Shown here: positions 6,342-11,913 of the stretch, in pieces
Position numbering within the stretch: the stretch's first letter is position 1
Layout: each line of letters begins with the position of its first letter
Assembly: GCA_017395275.1 (NCBI GenBank)
Contig: JAFPVN010000194.1
Span: 1-11,913, forward strand
Origin: Candidatus Methanomethylophilaceae archaeon
GTDB taxonomy: Archaea; Thermoplasmatota; Thermoplasmata; Methanomassiliicoccales; Methanomethylophilaceae
Direction of reading: 5' to 3'
Length of the DNA stretch: 11,913 nucleotides
Program-made: the position numbers and the translations under genes
The notes under the pieces: model-generated
What the model was told of the DNA's origin: nothing
The model's database searches: none
The model's input: the letters and a program-made list of their open reading frames with translations, nothing else

Positions 6342-6739
6342 AGGATGAGGGTGATTGCGTGTGCGGGACAGGCCGTGAGGCAGGAACCGCAGGCCACGCA
6401 CTTCTCGTAGTTGAGGTTGACCTCCCAGGTGACCGGGTCGATGCTGAACGCCCTCGAGAGGCAGACGGATACGCAGGATCCGCAGTCGAAGCATCTCTCC
6501 TCGTCGCGCTGGATGTGCTTGCTGAGCTTGACGACGGTGATGTTCTGGTCCTCGAGGTACTTGATGGCATCCCTGAGGTTCTCCTCGGTACCGATCATGT
6601 TCAGCACCATCAGTCCGCCGGTGTCGTCCATCTCCGCCCTCAGGATGTTGGGCTCGATCTGGAACTTCTTCACCAGGACGTACGTGACGGATTCCTGGGC
6701 GTCGTGCTCGCTGAATATCAGTTTGAACTTTCCCTGCAT
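6338..6739 (-). CDS. NIL-domain 2[4Fe-4S] ferredoxin (MA1822-like, homocysteine synthesis)
   Basis: This 133-residue protein has an N-terminal NIL domain (about 1-75), also found in methionine transporters, followed by two 4Fe-4S motifs: Cys83-Cys86-Cys89-Cys93 and Cys114-Cys117-Cys120-Cys124. The first motif ends Cys-Leu instead of the common Cys-Pro, as in some ferredoxins. In Methanosarcina the relative MA1822 works with the COG1900 protein to make homocysteine from aspartate semialdehyde and sulfide, presumably as electron carrier (family knowledge recalled). The gene follows COG1900 by four bases. GGTGAT, complementary to the archaeal anti-Shine-Dalgarno sequence, contains the upstream TGA stop and serves this ATG. 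Its own stop overlaps the COG2122 start. Confidence 0.95.
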   Translation of the reverse strand: MQGKFKLIFSEHDAQESVTYVLVKKFQIEPNILRAEMDDTGGLMVLNMIGTEENLRDAIKYLEDQNITVVKLSKHIQRDEERCFDCGSCVSVCLSRAFSIDPVTWEVNLNYEKCVACGSCLTACPAHAITLIL

Positions 6740-6743
6740 GGTA

Positions 6744-7889
6744 TCACCTTATCTCCAGGGGCTGCACTTTCCCTTCCTTCGGGAGGGGCATGCTGGGCAC
6801 GGTGAGTTCGAATTCGGAGTGCTCGATCCAGTCCTTGAGCTTCCCGGCGACGTCCCTGGCCCCCTTGTAGGAGGAGAGCGGGGACGTCCTGATGCCGTGG
6901 CCCTCGTACTCGATTATGCCTCTCTTCATCTCCGCGTAGGAGTACTGCCTGAGTGCTGGCCTGCTCCTGCTGGTGACGCTGTAATCGTACATGGTGGAAT
7001 AGATCTGGTCGTCGGTGATGGCGGCCCTCTGCATGATGTCCTTGTTCAGGATCGGGATAGGTATGCCTACGCCTATGGCGAGGGAGGTCCCGTATCCGTA
7101 GATGTCGAGTCCCCTGACGAACTTCGCGTCCATCTGCTTCATGTCACCGATAAGTGCCAGAGTCCTGGATCCGCCGGTGGGGATGCCGTTCCTCTCGGGT
7201 ATGGTGGTGTTGAACTGCGTGCCCTGCCAAGACACGTATCCGATCCCTCCGCCGAGGAAGATCCTCGTTCCCATGCCTTTGGTGTCGAGATGGGGGTCGT
7301 TGAGCAGCGGGGACAGCTGTCCCGCGGAACTGTAGGTGGCGTTCTTCATCCTCGGGAGCAGCTTGCCCATGTAGGTGTGGAGCGTGGTGTCCGAGGTGTT
7401 GGTGGCGATGCTGTAGTTCTGGTAGACGTTCCTGGGGTTGAAGAGGTACGCCTCGTTGATCTCGTCCAGCGTGAACGACGACCTGATGTTCTTCCTGACG
7501 TAGCAGTCGGTACCGGGGCTCCAGGCCTCGAGGTCCACCCTCTTGCCTGCGATGAGGTCCTCGATGAGGTGCGCGCCCCCGTAGTTGGGCTTGGTCTCGC
7601 TGAGGGACGTGGCACCGATGTAGGTGTCCACGGCGGCCAGTCCGCCGTATCCCTCCACGCCGTTCACGCGGATGTTGGCCATCCTGATCGGCGGATCGCT
7701 GTGGCCGAAGTTGAGGAACGCTCCCGACGAGCACATCGCACCGAAGGTACCGGTGGTGACGACGTCGACCTCCTCGGCCGCCTTCTCCACGCCCTTCTCC
7801 CTGACGATGTCGATGACCTCTTCCGCGGTGTAGACCACCGCCTTTCCCTTGCGGATCTTCTCGTTGATCTCCTCGTACGTCTTGGCCAT
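6744..7889 (-). CDS. COG1900/DUF39 homocysteine biosynthesis protein (MA1821-like)
   Basis: The 381-residue protein belongs to COG1900 (DUF39), whose member MA1821 is needed to make homocysteine from aspartate semialdehyde and sulfide in Methanosarcina, thought to act through a protein persulfide. Cys53 in FGAMCSSGAFLNFGHSDPP and Cys129 in GTDCYVRKN match the positions I recall as the two important cysteines of that protein. Other landmarks are GYGGLAAVDTYIGAT (80-94) and a Gly-rich IFLGGGIGYVSWQGTQFN stretch. It ends after the DUF39 core with no tandem CBS domains, so it is the short form. It begins four bases after the asd stop, with GTGAT overlapping that stop as a weak ribosome site. Directly following asd, which makes the substrate, strongly supports the assignment. 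Confidence 0.95.
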   Translation of the reverse strand: MAKTYEEINEKIRKGKAVVYTAEEVIDIVREKGVEKAAEEVDVVTTGTFGAMCSSGAFLNFGHSDPPIRMANIRVNGVEGYGGLAAVDTYIGATSLSETKPNYGGAHLIEDLIAGKRVDLEAWSPGTDCYVRKNIRSSFTLDEINEAYLFNPRNVYQNYSIATNTSDTTLHTYMGKLLPRMKNATYSSAGQLSPLLNDPHLDTKGMGTRIFLGGGIGYVSWQGTQFNTTIPERNGIPTGGSRTLALIGDMKQMDAKFVRGLDIYGYGTSLAIGVGIPIPILNKDIMQRAAITDDQIYSTMYDYSVTSRSRPALRQYSYAEMKRGIIEYEGHGIRTSPLSSYKGARDVAGKLKDWIEHSEFELTVPSMPLPKEGKVQPLEIR

Positions 7890-7893
7890 CGTA

Positions 7894-8955
7894 TCACAGC
7901 AGGTTCTTCTTTACGGCGAGCTCCGCGTTGAGGACGGATCCTCCGGCGCCGCCCCTCAGTGTGTTGTGGGAGAGGGCGAAGATCTTGTAGAACTCCTCCT
8001 TCTTCCTGATCCTTCCCAGGGTGATGGCCATTCCCTTGGACCTTCCGGTCCCTCCGGCGAACACGTCGAATGCGGGCTGGGGCCTGTTGTCCTCCCTGCG
8101 GACGATGATGGGCTGCGGGGGAGCGGACGGGAGGTCCAGCTTCTGGGGCTCTCCCCTGAACGCCTCGAACCTCTCGATGAGCTCCTCGACGGAGGGCTCG
8201 GATCCGAGCCTGATCGTGAGGGACTCCAGGTGACCGTCGACGACGGGTACCCTGGCACAGTTGGCGAAGGTCCTGAATCCGGCGAACTCGAACTTCCCGT
8301 TGCTGTACTTACCGAGCATCTTGGCCAGCTCGGACTCCATCTTCTCCTCCTCGTTCTTGATGAAGGGTACCACGTTCCCCACCGCGTCGAGCGAGGGGAC
8401 TCCCGGGTATCCCGCACCGGAGAGCGCCTGGTAGGTGGAGATGAAGACCTCCTTCAGTCCCCAGGTGTCGTTGAGCACCGCGAGGGGTGCTGCGATCCCC
8501 GTGGACGAGCAGTTGGCGTTGGTGACTATGAAACCTCCGTTGGAGAACGTCTTCTGGTCCTTCACGGAGAACAGGTGGTCGGGGTTGACCTCGGGGATGA
8601 GGATCGGCACGTCTGCGTCCATCCTGTGGGAACCGGCGTTGGTGAACACACCCACCCCGGCCTCCGCGAGCTCGGTCTCGGTGGGACCGGCGAGGTCCGA
8701 GGGGATCCCGCTGAACGCTATGCGGTCGTTCTTCGCGATCTTCCTGACATCCATGACCTCGATCTTCCTGTCGAGGGTCTCCTCCTTGTAGACGTGGTCC
8801 CTGACCTTGAGCACGTCCCTGAGGCGCTTGCCTTCGGATCTCTCGGATGCGTAGAGACCCTCCATCTCGAAGTACGGGTGGTCTTCGAGCATCTCGATGA
8901 ATCTCTGACCGATCATGCCGGTCGCTCCGAGGACTGCAACTTTGATCTTGTCCAT
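7894..8955 (-). CDS. asd: Aspartate-semialdehyde dehydrogenase (archaeal/fungal type)
   Basis: Asd reduces aspartyl phosphate with NADPH to aspartate semialdehyde, the branch point to Thr, Met, Lys and, in methanogens, homocysteine and aromatic precursors. The 353-residue protein has a Rossmann motif VAVLGATGMIGQRF (6-19), the nucleophile Cys149 in TNANCSSTG, QALSGAGYPGVPSLDAVGN (176-194), typical of the archaeal/fungal branch, and the catalytic His242 in VDGHLES. It appears intact. The ATG at 8955 is preferred over a GTG at 8964 because it matches family N-termini and has AGGTG six bases upstream. First gene of asd - COG1900 - ferredoxin - COG2122, with gaps of four bases or overlaps throughout. 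Confidence 0.97.
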   Translation of the reverse strand: MDKIKVAVLGATGMIGQRFIEMLEDHPYFEMEGLYASERSEGKRLRDVLKVRDHVYKEETLDRKIEVMDVRKIAKNDRIAFSGIPSDLAGPTETELAEAGVGVFTNAGSHRMDADVPILIPEVNPDHLFSVKDQKTFSNGGFIVTNANCSSTGIAAPLAVLNDTWGLKEVFISTYQALSGAGYPGVPSLDAVGNVVPFIKNEEEKMESELAKMLGKYSNGKFEFAGFRTFANCARVPVVDGHLESLTIRLGSEPSVEELIERFEAFRGEPQKLDLPSAPPQPIIVRREDNRPQPAFDVFAGGTGRSKGMAITLGRIRKKEEFYKIFALSHNTLRGGAGGSVLNAELAVKKNLL

Positions 8956-8993
8956 TATATACACCTAAATAATAAAGGCGCATTATTCGTAGG

Positions 8994-9002
8994 GATATAA
9001 AA
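8994..9002 (-). promoter_or_regulatory. TATA box of the asd operon
   Basis: The minus strand reads TTTTATATC here, inside the 98-base gap between the chorismate mutase and asd genes. The predicted transcript start is near 8971, giving a leader of about 16 bases with the AGGTG ribosome site. A second AT-rich stretch at about 8966-8975 could compete, but its spacing to the ATG is poor. Confidence 0.6.
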
Positions 9003-9011
9003 TATAGTGTT

Positions 9012-9036
9012 AAAATTATTCCTAAAAGAATATTTT
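9012..9036. repeat. AT-rich inverted repeat between chorismate mutase gene and asd
   Basis: The arms AAAATTATTC (9012-9021) and GAATATTTT (9028-9036) are complementary apart from one extra base in the first arm, around a six-base spacer. The element sits after the chorismate mutase stop and just upstream of the asd TATA box. It could be a weak hairpin with U-rich sequence ending chorismate mutase transcripts, or an operator for asd. The stem is nearly all A-T. Confidence 0.4.
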
Positions 9037-9053
9037 GGGGAGCGGCCAGACGG

Positions 9054-9326
9054 TCACTCGAAGAAGTGCTTCTGCCTCTCCTTTGAGATGTGCAGGATGA
9101 CCTCGGCGATCTTGCGAGCCTCCGCTTCGCTGAGGTTGACCTCCTCGCAGAGCTCCAGATACCTGTTGATGACCTCCTTCTCCTTGTTCTCGTCCCAGTA
9201 TTTCTGAGAGGATTCCTTCTTCGCCTCTGCGAGCTTGTCGGCGATCTCCATGCGCATCGCGATGTTCTCGATGATGGCCTGGTCGATCTCCTCGATCATC
9301 TCCCTGAGTTCTTCGGTGTCAGTCAT
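9054..9326 (-). CDS. Chorismate mutase, AroQ class (monofunctional)
   Basis: This small all-helical enzyme converts chorismate to prephenate for phenylalanine and tyrosine. The 90 residues align with the E. coli mutase domain at a constant offset of three over the catalytic positions: Arg8, Arg25, Lys36, Asp45, Glu49 and Gln85 match Arg11, Arg28, Lys39, Asp48, Glu52 and Gln88. E. coli Arg51 is Lys48 here, a conservative change. There is no fused prephenate dehydratase or dehydrogenase. The ATG at 9326 lies about 29 bases from a strong TATA box and lacks a ribosome site, as in a leaderless gene. It diverges from the HTH-ACT gene, a candidate regulator. asd follows after 98 bases with its own promoter. 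Confidence 0.95.
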   Translation of the reverse strand: MTDTEELREMIEEIDQAIIENIAMRMEIADKLAEAKKESSQKYWDENKEKEVINRYLELCEEVNLSEAEARKIAEVILHISKERQKHFFE

Positions 9327-9349
9327 CGAATCCGATTAGATTCTCGCAT

Positions 9350-9360
9350 CTATATATACC
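9350..9360 (-). promoter_or_regulatory. TATA box of the chorismate mutase gene
   Basis: The minus strand reads GGTATATATAG, a strong archaeal TATA box. The centre is about 29 bases before the ATG at 9326, predicting a leaderless transcript. A GAATC box directly follows it (9339-9343), where a bound repressor would block initiation. Confidence 0.75.
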
Positions 9361-9411
9361 ATTTCGATGCCATGCGGAAGATTCGGATGTACAATACTGT
9401 TCTTTGATGAA

Positions 9412-9423
9412 TCTTTTTATACC
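9412..9423 (+). promoter_or_regulatory. TATA box of the HTH-ACT regulator gene
   Basis: The sequence TCTTTTTATACC contains a TTTTTATA element centred about 25 bases upstream of the ATG at 9443, again predicting a leaderless transcript. A GAATC box (9409-9413) overlaps its upstream edge. Confidence 0.65.
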
Positions 9424-9442
9424 TTATACCCCTGCTATATGC

Positions 9443-9940
9443 ATGGACTTCATCTCCAGGGCATTCAGCGGGTATCCGTCGCAGCAGAAGGTGGCGGAGG
9501 AACTGCTCCGTTCGGGCATAAGGGTGGAGAAGGGGATCGCGTACTGCAACGCGATAAAGCTCTCCGATTCCGCCATAGGCGCAGCGTGCGGGGTCGACCG
9601 CAGGGTCGTCCGTTCCACCCTCGACAGGATAGACTCGGACCCGAAGCTCAGGAACGCGTTCGCCTCCATGTCCTGCATCGCATTGTATTCGGGTGCCGCA
9701 AGGGAGATGGGGTGCACCACCATCGACATCGAGCCCGACAACTGCAGGGCCCCGGGGATACTCGCGGACATCACCCGCGTGATATCGGATCTCGGACTCT
9801 CGGTGAGGCAGGCGGTCGTCGCGAACCGCAACAACGACGACGATCAGCATCTGCTGATAGTGCTCGACGGTATCGCCCCCGCAGAGATCATCTACATGCT
9901 GAGGAACTGCCGCGGGGTCAAGACGGTCACGCTGCTCTGA
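9443..9940 (+). CDS. HTH and ACT-domain regulator of amino-acid metabolism (COG2150)
   Basis: The 165-residue protein fits the archaeal COG2150 family. Residues 1-70 hold a helix-turn-helix-like part with the family signatures YPSQQKVAEELL (11-22) and IGAACGVDRRVVRSTLDRI (45-63). Residues about 92-165 form an ACT domain (IDIEPDNCRAPGILADITRVI, LSVRQAVV, then a C-terminal GVKTVTLL strand), a fold that binds amino acids. It is therefore probably an amino-acid-responsive regulator, though the ligand is unknown. The ATG at 9443 is chosen over an upstream in-frame ATG (9404) because 9404 lies before the TATA box and the shorter form matches the family start. It diverges from the chorismate mutase gene, suggesting an aromatic amino-acid link; this is inference. 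Confidence 0.9.
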   Translation: MDFISRAFSGYPSQQKVAEELLRSGIRVEKGIAYCNAIKLSDSAIGAACGVDRRVVRSTLDRIDSDPKLRNAFASMSCIALYSGAAREMGCTTIDIEPDNCRAPGILADITRVISDLGLSVRQAVVANRNNDDDQHLLIVLDGIAPAEIIYMLRNCRGVKTVTLL

Positions 9941-9989
9941 TGATTTTCAGATGCTGGCACAGCTGAATCGATCGGTCGGGGGAGACCCT

Positions 9990-10940
9990 TCAGGATCGGT
10001 CAAGCCTTCTCCTGACTTCTGCCTCGATCTCCGATAACCTATCATCCGGGAATGTGAACATCGATACCGCTTCTTCCAGGGGCGTTCCGTTGAGGACCAT
10101 CGATACGATGCCGGAAACGATTATCTCCGTAGACACGGCCCTCTCCTCCGCAATGCCTTCAGCTTTGCCTTCAGCTCTACCTTCCCTGAATCCGTGGTTA
10201 TACTTGTCTTGGGTCAGATGGGTCATGTCGTTCAACTTCTCCAAATCTTCATCGGTGAGTGAGATATTAAACCTCTTGTTCATCAGTTCCCTGCGTGCAT
10301 CTTTTTCCATCAGTGAGAACATCGCAGTACCGATTGCAAGAGCATCAGGCAGGTCATCGTTGTATTTGCCGATGTTGACCATGATGATGTTGAACATGTC
10401 CAACTCATCAGGCTCATGTTGGCTGTCGCCATAAACCCTGTCGCCTTTCATTTTGTATCTGACGATGGTATTCCTGTCATCCGCCTTCGGATTCAATATG
10501 CACCAGATGCTGTACGTCTTTCTGATGTCCCCATAATCGTCATCGAATTCTCTTCCCTTTTGAGCGGATATCATTCTTGAGAGATAATATCCCGCTCTCT
10601 TACCAATGGGGTATCCTGGATTGGGGTCATTCTGCCCTTCAAGACCGACTATCACAGAGATATCTTCGTTCATGCCGGGTATGCGGACGTCGAATACGGA
10701 ATCAAGATAAGCCTTCTTTCCGTCTTTCGTGATGTACTCAGTTTCCCTGCCGATTACGGTCACTCCGTCTTTTCCGATGTTCAGACATTTTTCAACTTCG
10801 CTGAGACTCAGATTCTTCAGTTCATCCAGATTGTCCTTCAGTATCCTGGAAAGGACGTAGCTCTTGTGGATGTAGAATTTGAAGTAGCTGTCTGCTGTAG
10901 ATTTTTCAACGGCCTCTGTATTCTCTTTGTTGTTTCTCAT
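9990..10940 (-). CDS. Rpn-family PD-(D/E)XK nuclease/putative transposase (COG5464-like), probably acquired
   Basis: The 316-residue protein matches the Rpn/PD-(D/E)XK 'nuclease family transposase' group abundant in gut Firmicutes. The nuclease core is visible as YLDSVFDVRIP (Asp80, Asp84) followed by GLEGQNDPNPGYPIGKRAGYY, with Glu101 and Gln103 as the E-x-Q motif. SRMISAQKG and KTYSIWCILNP are typical of the same group. The C-terminal part has an EG-rich repeat (EGRAEGKAEG, 253-262) and a helical tail. Relatives promote recombination or act in phage defence; the role here is unknown. Base composition is lower in GC (two lines counted at about 43% and 50%) than a his line (about 62%). ATG 10940 is chosen, with AGGA six bases upstream; the in-frame ATG at 10979 lies too close to the TATA box to be on the transcript. 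It separates carB from the COG2150 gene. Confidence 0.88.
   Translation of the reverse strand: MRNNKENTEAVEKSTADSYFKFYIHKSYVLSRILKDNLDELKNLSLSEVEKCLNIGKDGVTVIGRETEYITKDGKKAYLDSVFDVRIPGMNEDISVIVGLEGQNDPNPGYPIGKRAGYYLSRMISAQKGREFDDDYGDIRKTYSIWCILNPKADDRNTIVRYKMKGDRVYGDSQHEPDELDMFNIIMVNIGKYNDDLPDALAIGTAMFSLMEKDARRELMNKRFNISLTDEDLEKLNDMTHLTQDKYNHGFREGRAEGKAEGIAEERAVSTEIIVSGIVSMVLNGTPLEEAVSMFTFPDDRLSEIEAEVRRRLDRS
10154..10189. repeat. Three tandem 12-base repeats in the Rpn-family gene
   Basis: Two near-identical units (TGCCTTCAGCTT, TGCCTTCAGCTC) and a degenerate third (TACCTTCCCTGA) encode the repeated Glu-Gly-x-Ala segments of the nuclease. Twelve-base units keep frame, so copy number could vary between strains without breaking the gene. 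Confidence 0.7.
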
Positions 10941-10948
10941 ATTATTTC

Positions 10949-10970
10949 CTGGGCGCTTTTTTGCACCCAG
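10949..10970 (-). promoter_or_regulatory. Leader hairpin before the Rpn-family gene
   Basis: On the minus strand CTGGGTGC and GCGCCCAG pair over eight positions (one G-U) around a loop of six A. The predicted transcript start is close to its 5' edge, so the hairpin would sit at the very 5' end of the mRNA. Its 3' arm runs into the AGGA ribosome site. It could hide that site, protect the RNA end, or be a DNA-level operator. Confidence 0.5.
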
Positions 10971-10990
10971 CAAAACCATCCTTTCGTGAC

Positions 10991-11001
10991 AGTATATAAT
11001 C
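10991..11001 (-). promoter_or_regulatory. TATA box of the Rpn-family gene
   Basis: The minus strand reads GATTATATACT. It predicts a start near 10970, downstream of the in-frame ATG at 10979 and upstream of the ATG at 10940, which decides the start codon. Confidence 0.6.
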
Positions 11002-11005
11002 GGGA

Positions 11006-11051
11006 CACTACACGTAGTGAGTTAGCATATGCTGGCACATCCGTGCATATG
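11006..11051. repeat. Cluster of palindromes upstream of the Rpn-family promoter
   Basis: Within 46 bases there are three elements: CACTAC and GTAGTG arms separated by two bases (11006-11019), the exact ten-base palindrome AGCATATGCT (11024-11033), and a second GCATATG (11045-11051) starting exactly 20 bases after the GCATATG inside that palindrome. GCAC and GTGC arms (11035-11038, 11043-11046) overlap. The location, just upstream of a TATA box, suggests a regulator-binding region or a remnant of a mobile-element end; neither is shown. Confidence 0.4.
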
Positions 11052-11069
11052 TTCAGTGAGATTAATGTG

Positions 11070-11101
11070 CAGAAAAAGGAAAGGTGCGGGCTTGCGCCCG
11101 C
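11070..11101 (-). terminator. Terminator-like hairpin after carB
   Basis: On the minus strand GCGGGC and GCCCGC form a six-base GC stem closed by a GCAA (GNRA) tetraloop, followed by the pyrimidine-rich run ACCTTTCCTTTTTC. It begins eight bases after the carB stop. The shape is that of an intrinsic terminator; archaeal termination depends mainly on the U-rich part. Confidence 0.65.
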
Positions 11102-11109
11102 TTTGTTCC

Positions 11110-11913
11110 TCAGACGTGGAACTCTTTCATGGAGCGGACGGTGAGGTTCTGCTCGCGTCCGACCCTGATGGCCCCGACGGCCATGAGCGCACCCTGGACG
11201 GTGGTCATGATGGGGATCTCCAGCTCCACCGCGAGACGGCGCATGGTGTAACCGTCCCTGATGGCCCCGGACTTGAGCGACGGGGTGTTGATGATCATCC
11301 CGATCTTACCCTCCCTCATGAGGCTGAGTCCGTTGATGCCCTGTCCGTCCTGCAGCTTGAAGACCGTGGTGGAGGGCACCCCGTGCTCCCTGAGGTACGA
11401 CGCAGTTCCCTTGGTGGCGTAGATCTCGAATCCCATCTCGTTGAGGGACTTGGCAGCGGGGAGGATCTTCTCCTTGTCGTCGCCGTTGACGGTTATGTAT
11501 ATGCCTCCGTCCTTGGGGAGCTTGGTCCCCGCGGCGATCTCCGCCTTGTAGTAGGCGGTGTAGAAGTCCTCGTCTATGCCCATGACCTCTCCGGTGGATT
11601 TCATCTCGGGGGTGAGGATGGAGTCGACTCCCACAAGCTTCAGGAACGGGAAGACCGATTCCTTGATGGCGAAGTGGTCGAGGGTCTTGTATCCGGATCC
11701 CAGGCCGACCTCCTTGAGGGTCTTTCCGAGCATGATCTGCGTGCTGATCTTGGCCAGCGGGATTCCCGTCGCTTTGGAGATGAACGGGACGGTACGGGAC
11801 GACCGGGGGTTGGCCTCGATCATCCAGATCTCGTCGTCCTTGACCGCGAGCTGCAGGTTCATGAGTCCGCTGATGTTGAGTGCCAGCGCGACCTTCCTGG
11901 AGGTCTCGAGGAC
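11110..11913 (-). CDS. carB: Carbamoyl-phosphate synthase large subunit CarB, C-terminal part (5' end off the window)
   Basis: CarB makes carbamoyl phosphate for arginine and pyrimidines. The 267 visible residues are the end of a roughly 1,050-1,070-residue protein. First comes the tail of the second ATP-grasp domain, with IWMIEANPRSSRTVPFIS, whose Glu and Asn are metal ligands in the family, then LAKISTQIMLGKTL. After a linker comes the C-terminal MGS-like allosteric domain (KSLNEMGFEIYATKGTASYL, IINTPS, and TMRRLAVELEIPIMTTVQGALMAVGAI), which binds UMP, IMP or ornithine in known enzymes. The reading frame is open to the window edge, so no start is called. A terminator-like hairpin follows, so carB appears to end its transcription unit. 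Confidence 0.96.
   Translation of the reverse strand, partial: VLETSRKVALALNISGLMNLQLAVKDDEIWMIEANPRSSRTVPFISKATGIPLAKISTQIMLGKTLKEVGLGSGYKTLDHFAIKESVFPFLKLVGVDSILTPEMKSTGEVMGIDEDFYTAYYKAEIAAGTKLPKDGGIYITVNGDDKEKILPAAKSLNEMGFEIYATKGTASYLREHGVPSTTVFKLQDGQGINGLSLMREGKIGMIINTPSLKSGAIRDGYTMRRLAVELEIPIMTTVQGALMAVGAIRVGREQNLTVRSMKEFHV

Noticed and set aside
6342..6494. Longer N-terminus for the COG2122 protein from an upstream in-frame start
   Set aside because: The extra 51 residues are Arg/Leu/Pro-rich out-of-frame translation of the ferredoxin gene; the ATGA overlap at 6341 and the family N-terminus favour the short form.
6411..7931. A 506-codon plus-strand open frame opposite the ferredoxin and COG1900 genes
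   Set aside because: It lies antisense to two genes with clear family motifs, resembles no known protein, and is the kind of long frame expected opposite GC-rich genes.
7849..9000. A 383-codon plus-strand open frame opposite asd
   Set aside because: Antisense shadow of a well-supported enzyme; low-complexity Val/Leu/Gly/Asp composition and no promoter.
9970..10001. Direct repeat GATCGGTC at 9970-9977 and 9994-10001 as target-site duplication of the Rpn gene
   Set aside because: Both copies are on the same side of the gene and none is found at its 5' side; an eight-base repeat near a gene end may be chance.

Overview
This window looks like a chromosomal amino-acid biosynthesis region of a methanogenic archaeon. 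Genes are archaeal in type: a long-form HisG, an archaeal/fungal-type aspartate-semialdehyde dehydrogenase, COG2150 and COG2522-like regulators, and the COG1900/NIL-ferredoxin route to homocysteine. Promoters have archaeal TATA boxes, several about 25-30 bases from the start codon, as for leaderless mRNAs. GC content is near 60% in most genes. Of 15 visible stop codons, 14 are TGA, one is TAG and none is TAA. Together with a bacterial-gut-type Rpn nuclease gene, this suggests a host-associated member of the Methanomassiliicoccales (Methanomethylophilaceae-like). That placement is an inference; no rRNA or methanogenesis gene is in the window.

Layout: almost everything is on the minus strand, so transcription runs right to left. 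At the right edge is the C-terminal part of carB with a terminator-like hairpin. Next is an AT-richer Rpn/PD-(D/E)XK nuclease gene with its own promoter, a leader hairpin and palindromes upstream. A divergent pair follows: an HTH-ACT regulator (COG2150, plus strand) and a small AroQ-type chorismate mutase (minus strand). Then comes a tight unit asd - COG1900 - NIL/2[4Fe-4S] ferredoxin - COG2122, which appears to be a homocysteine-forming module with the enzyme that makes its substrate. After it, hisG-hisC-hisH-hisA and a small HTH regulator form a unit with overlapping or nearly touching genes, behind its own TATA box. A plus-strand gene for a CARF-like/winged-helix regulator (DUF6293/HFX_2341-like) interrupts the his genes; hisB-hisF follow on the minus strand behind a separate promoter. 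The window ends inside hisF.

Working together: Asd supplies aspartate semialdehyde, which the COG1900 and ferredoxin proteins would convert to homocysteine for methionine. HisG, B, C, A and HF cover most of histidine synthesis; hisI, hisE and hisD are not here. Chorismate mutase feeds Phe/Tyr synthesis and CarB feeds Arg/pyrimidines. The least understood parts are regulatory: two unrelated transcription factors placed inside the his locus, with a perfect 13-base palindrome between hisB and the CARF-like gene, and a set of GATTC/GAATC boxes between chorismate mutase and the HTH-ACT gene. I see no tRNA, rRNA, CRISPR array or insertion sequence. No gene-free stretch exceeds about 170 bases.
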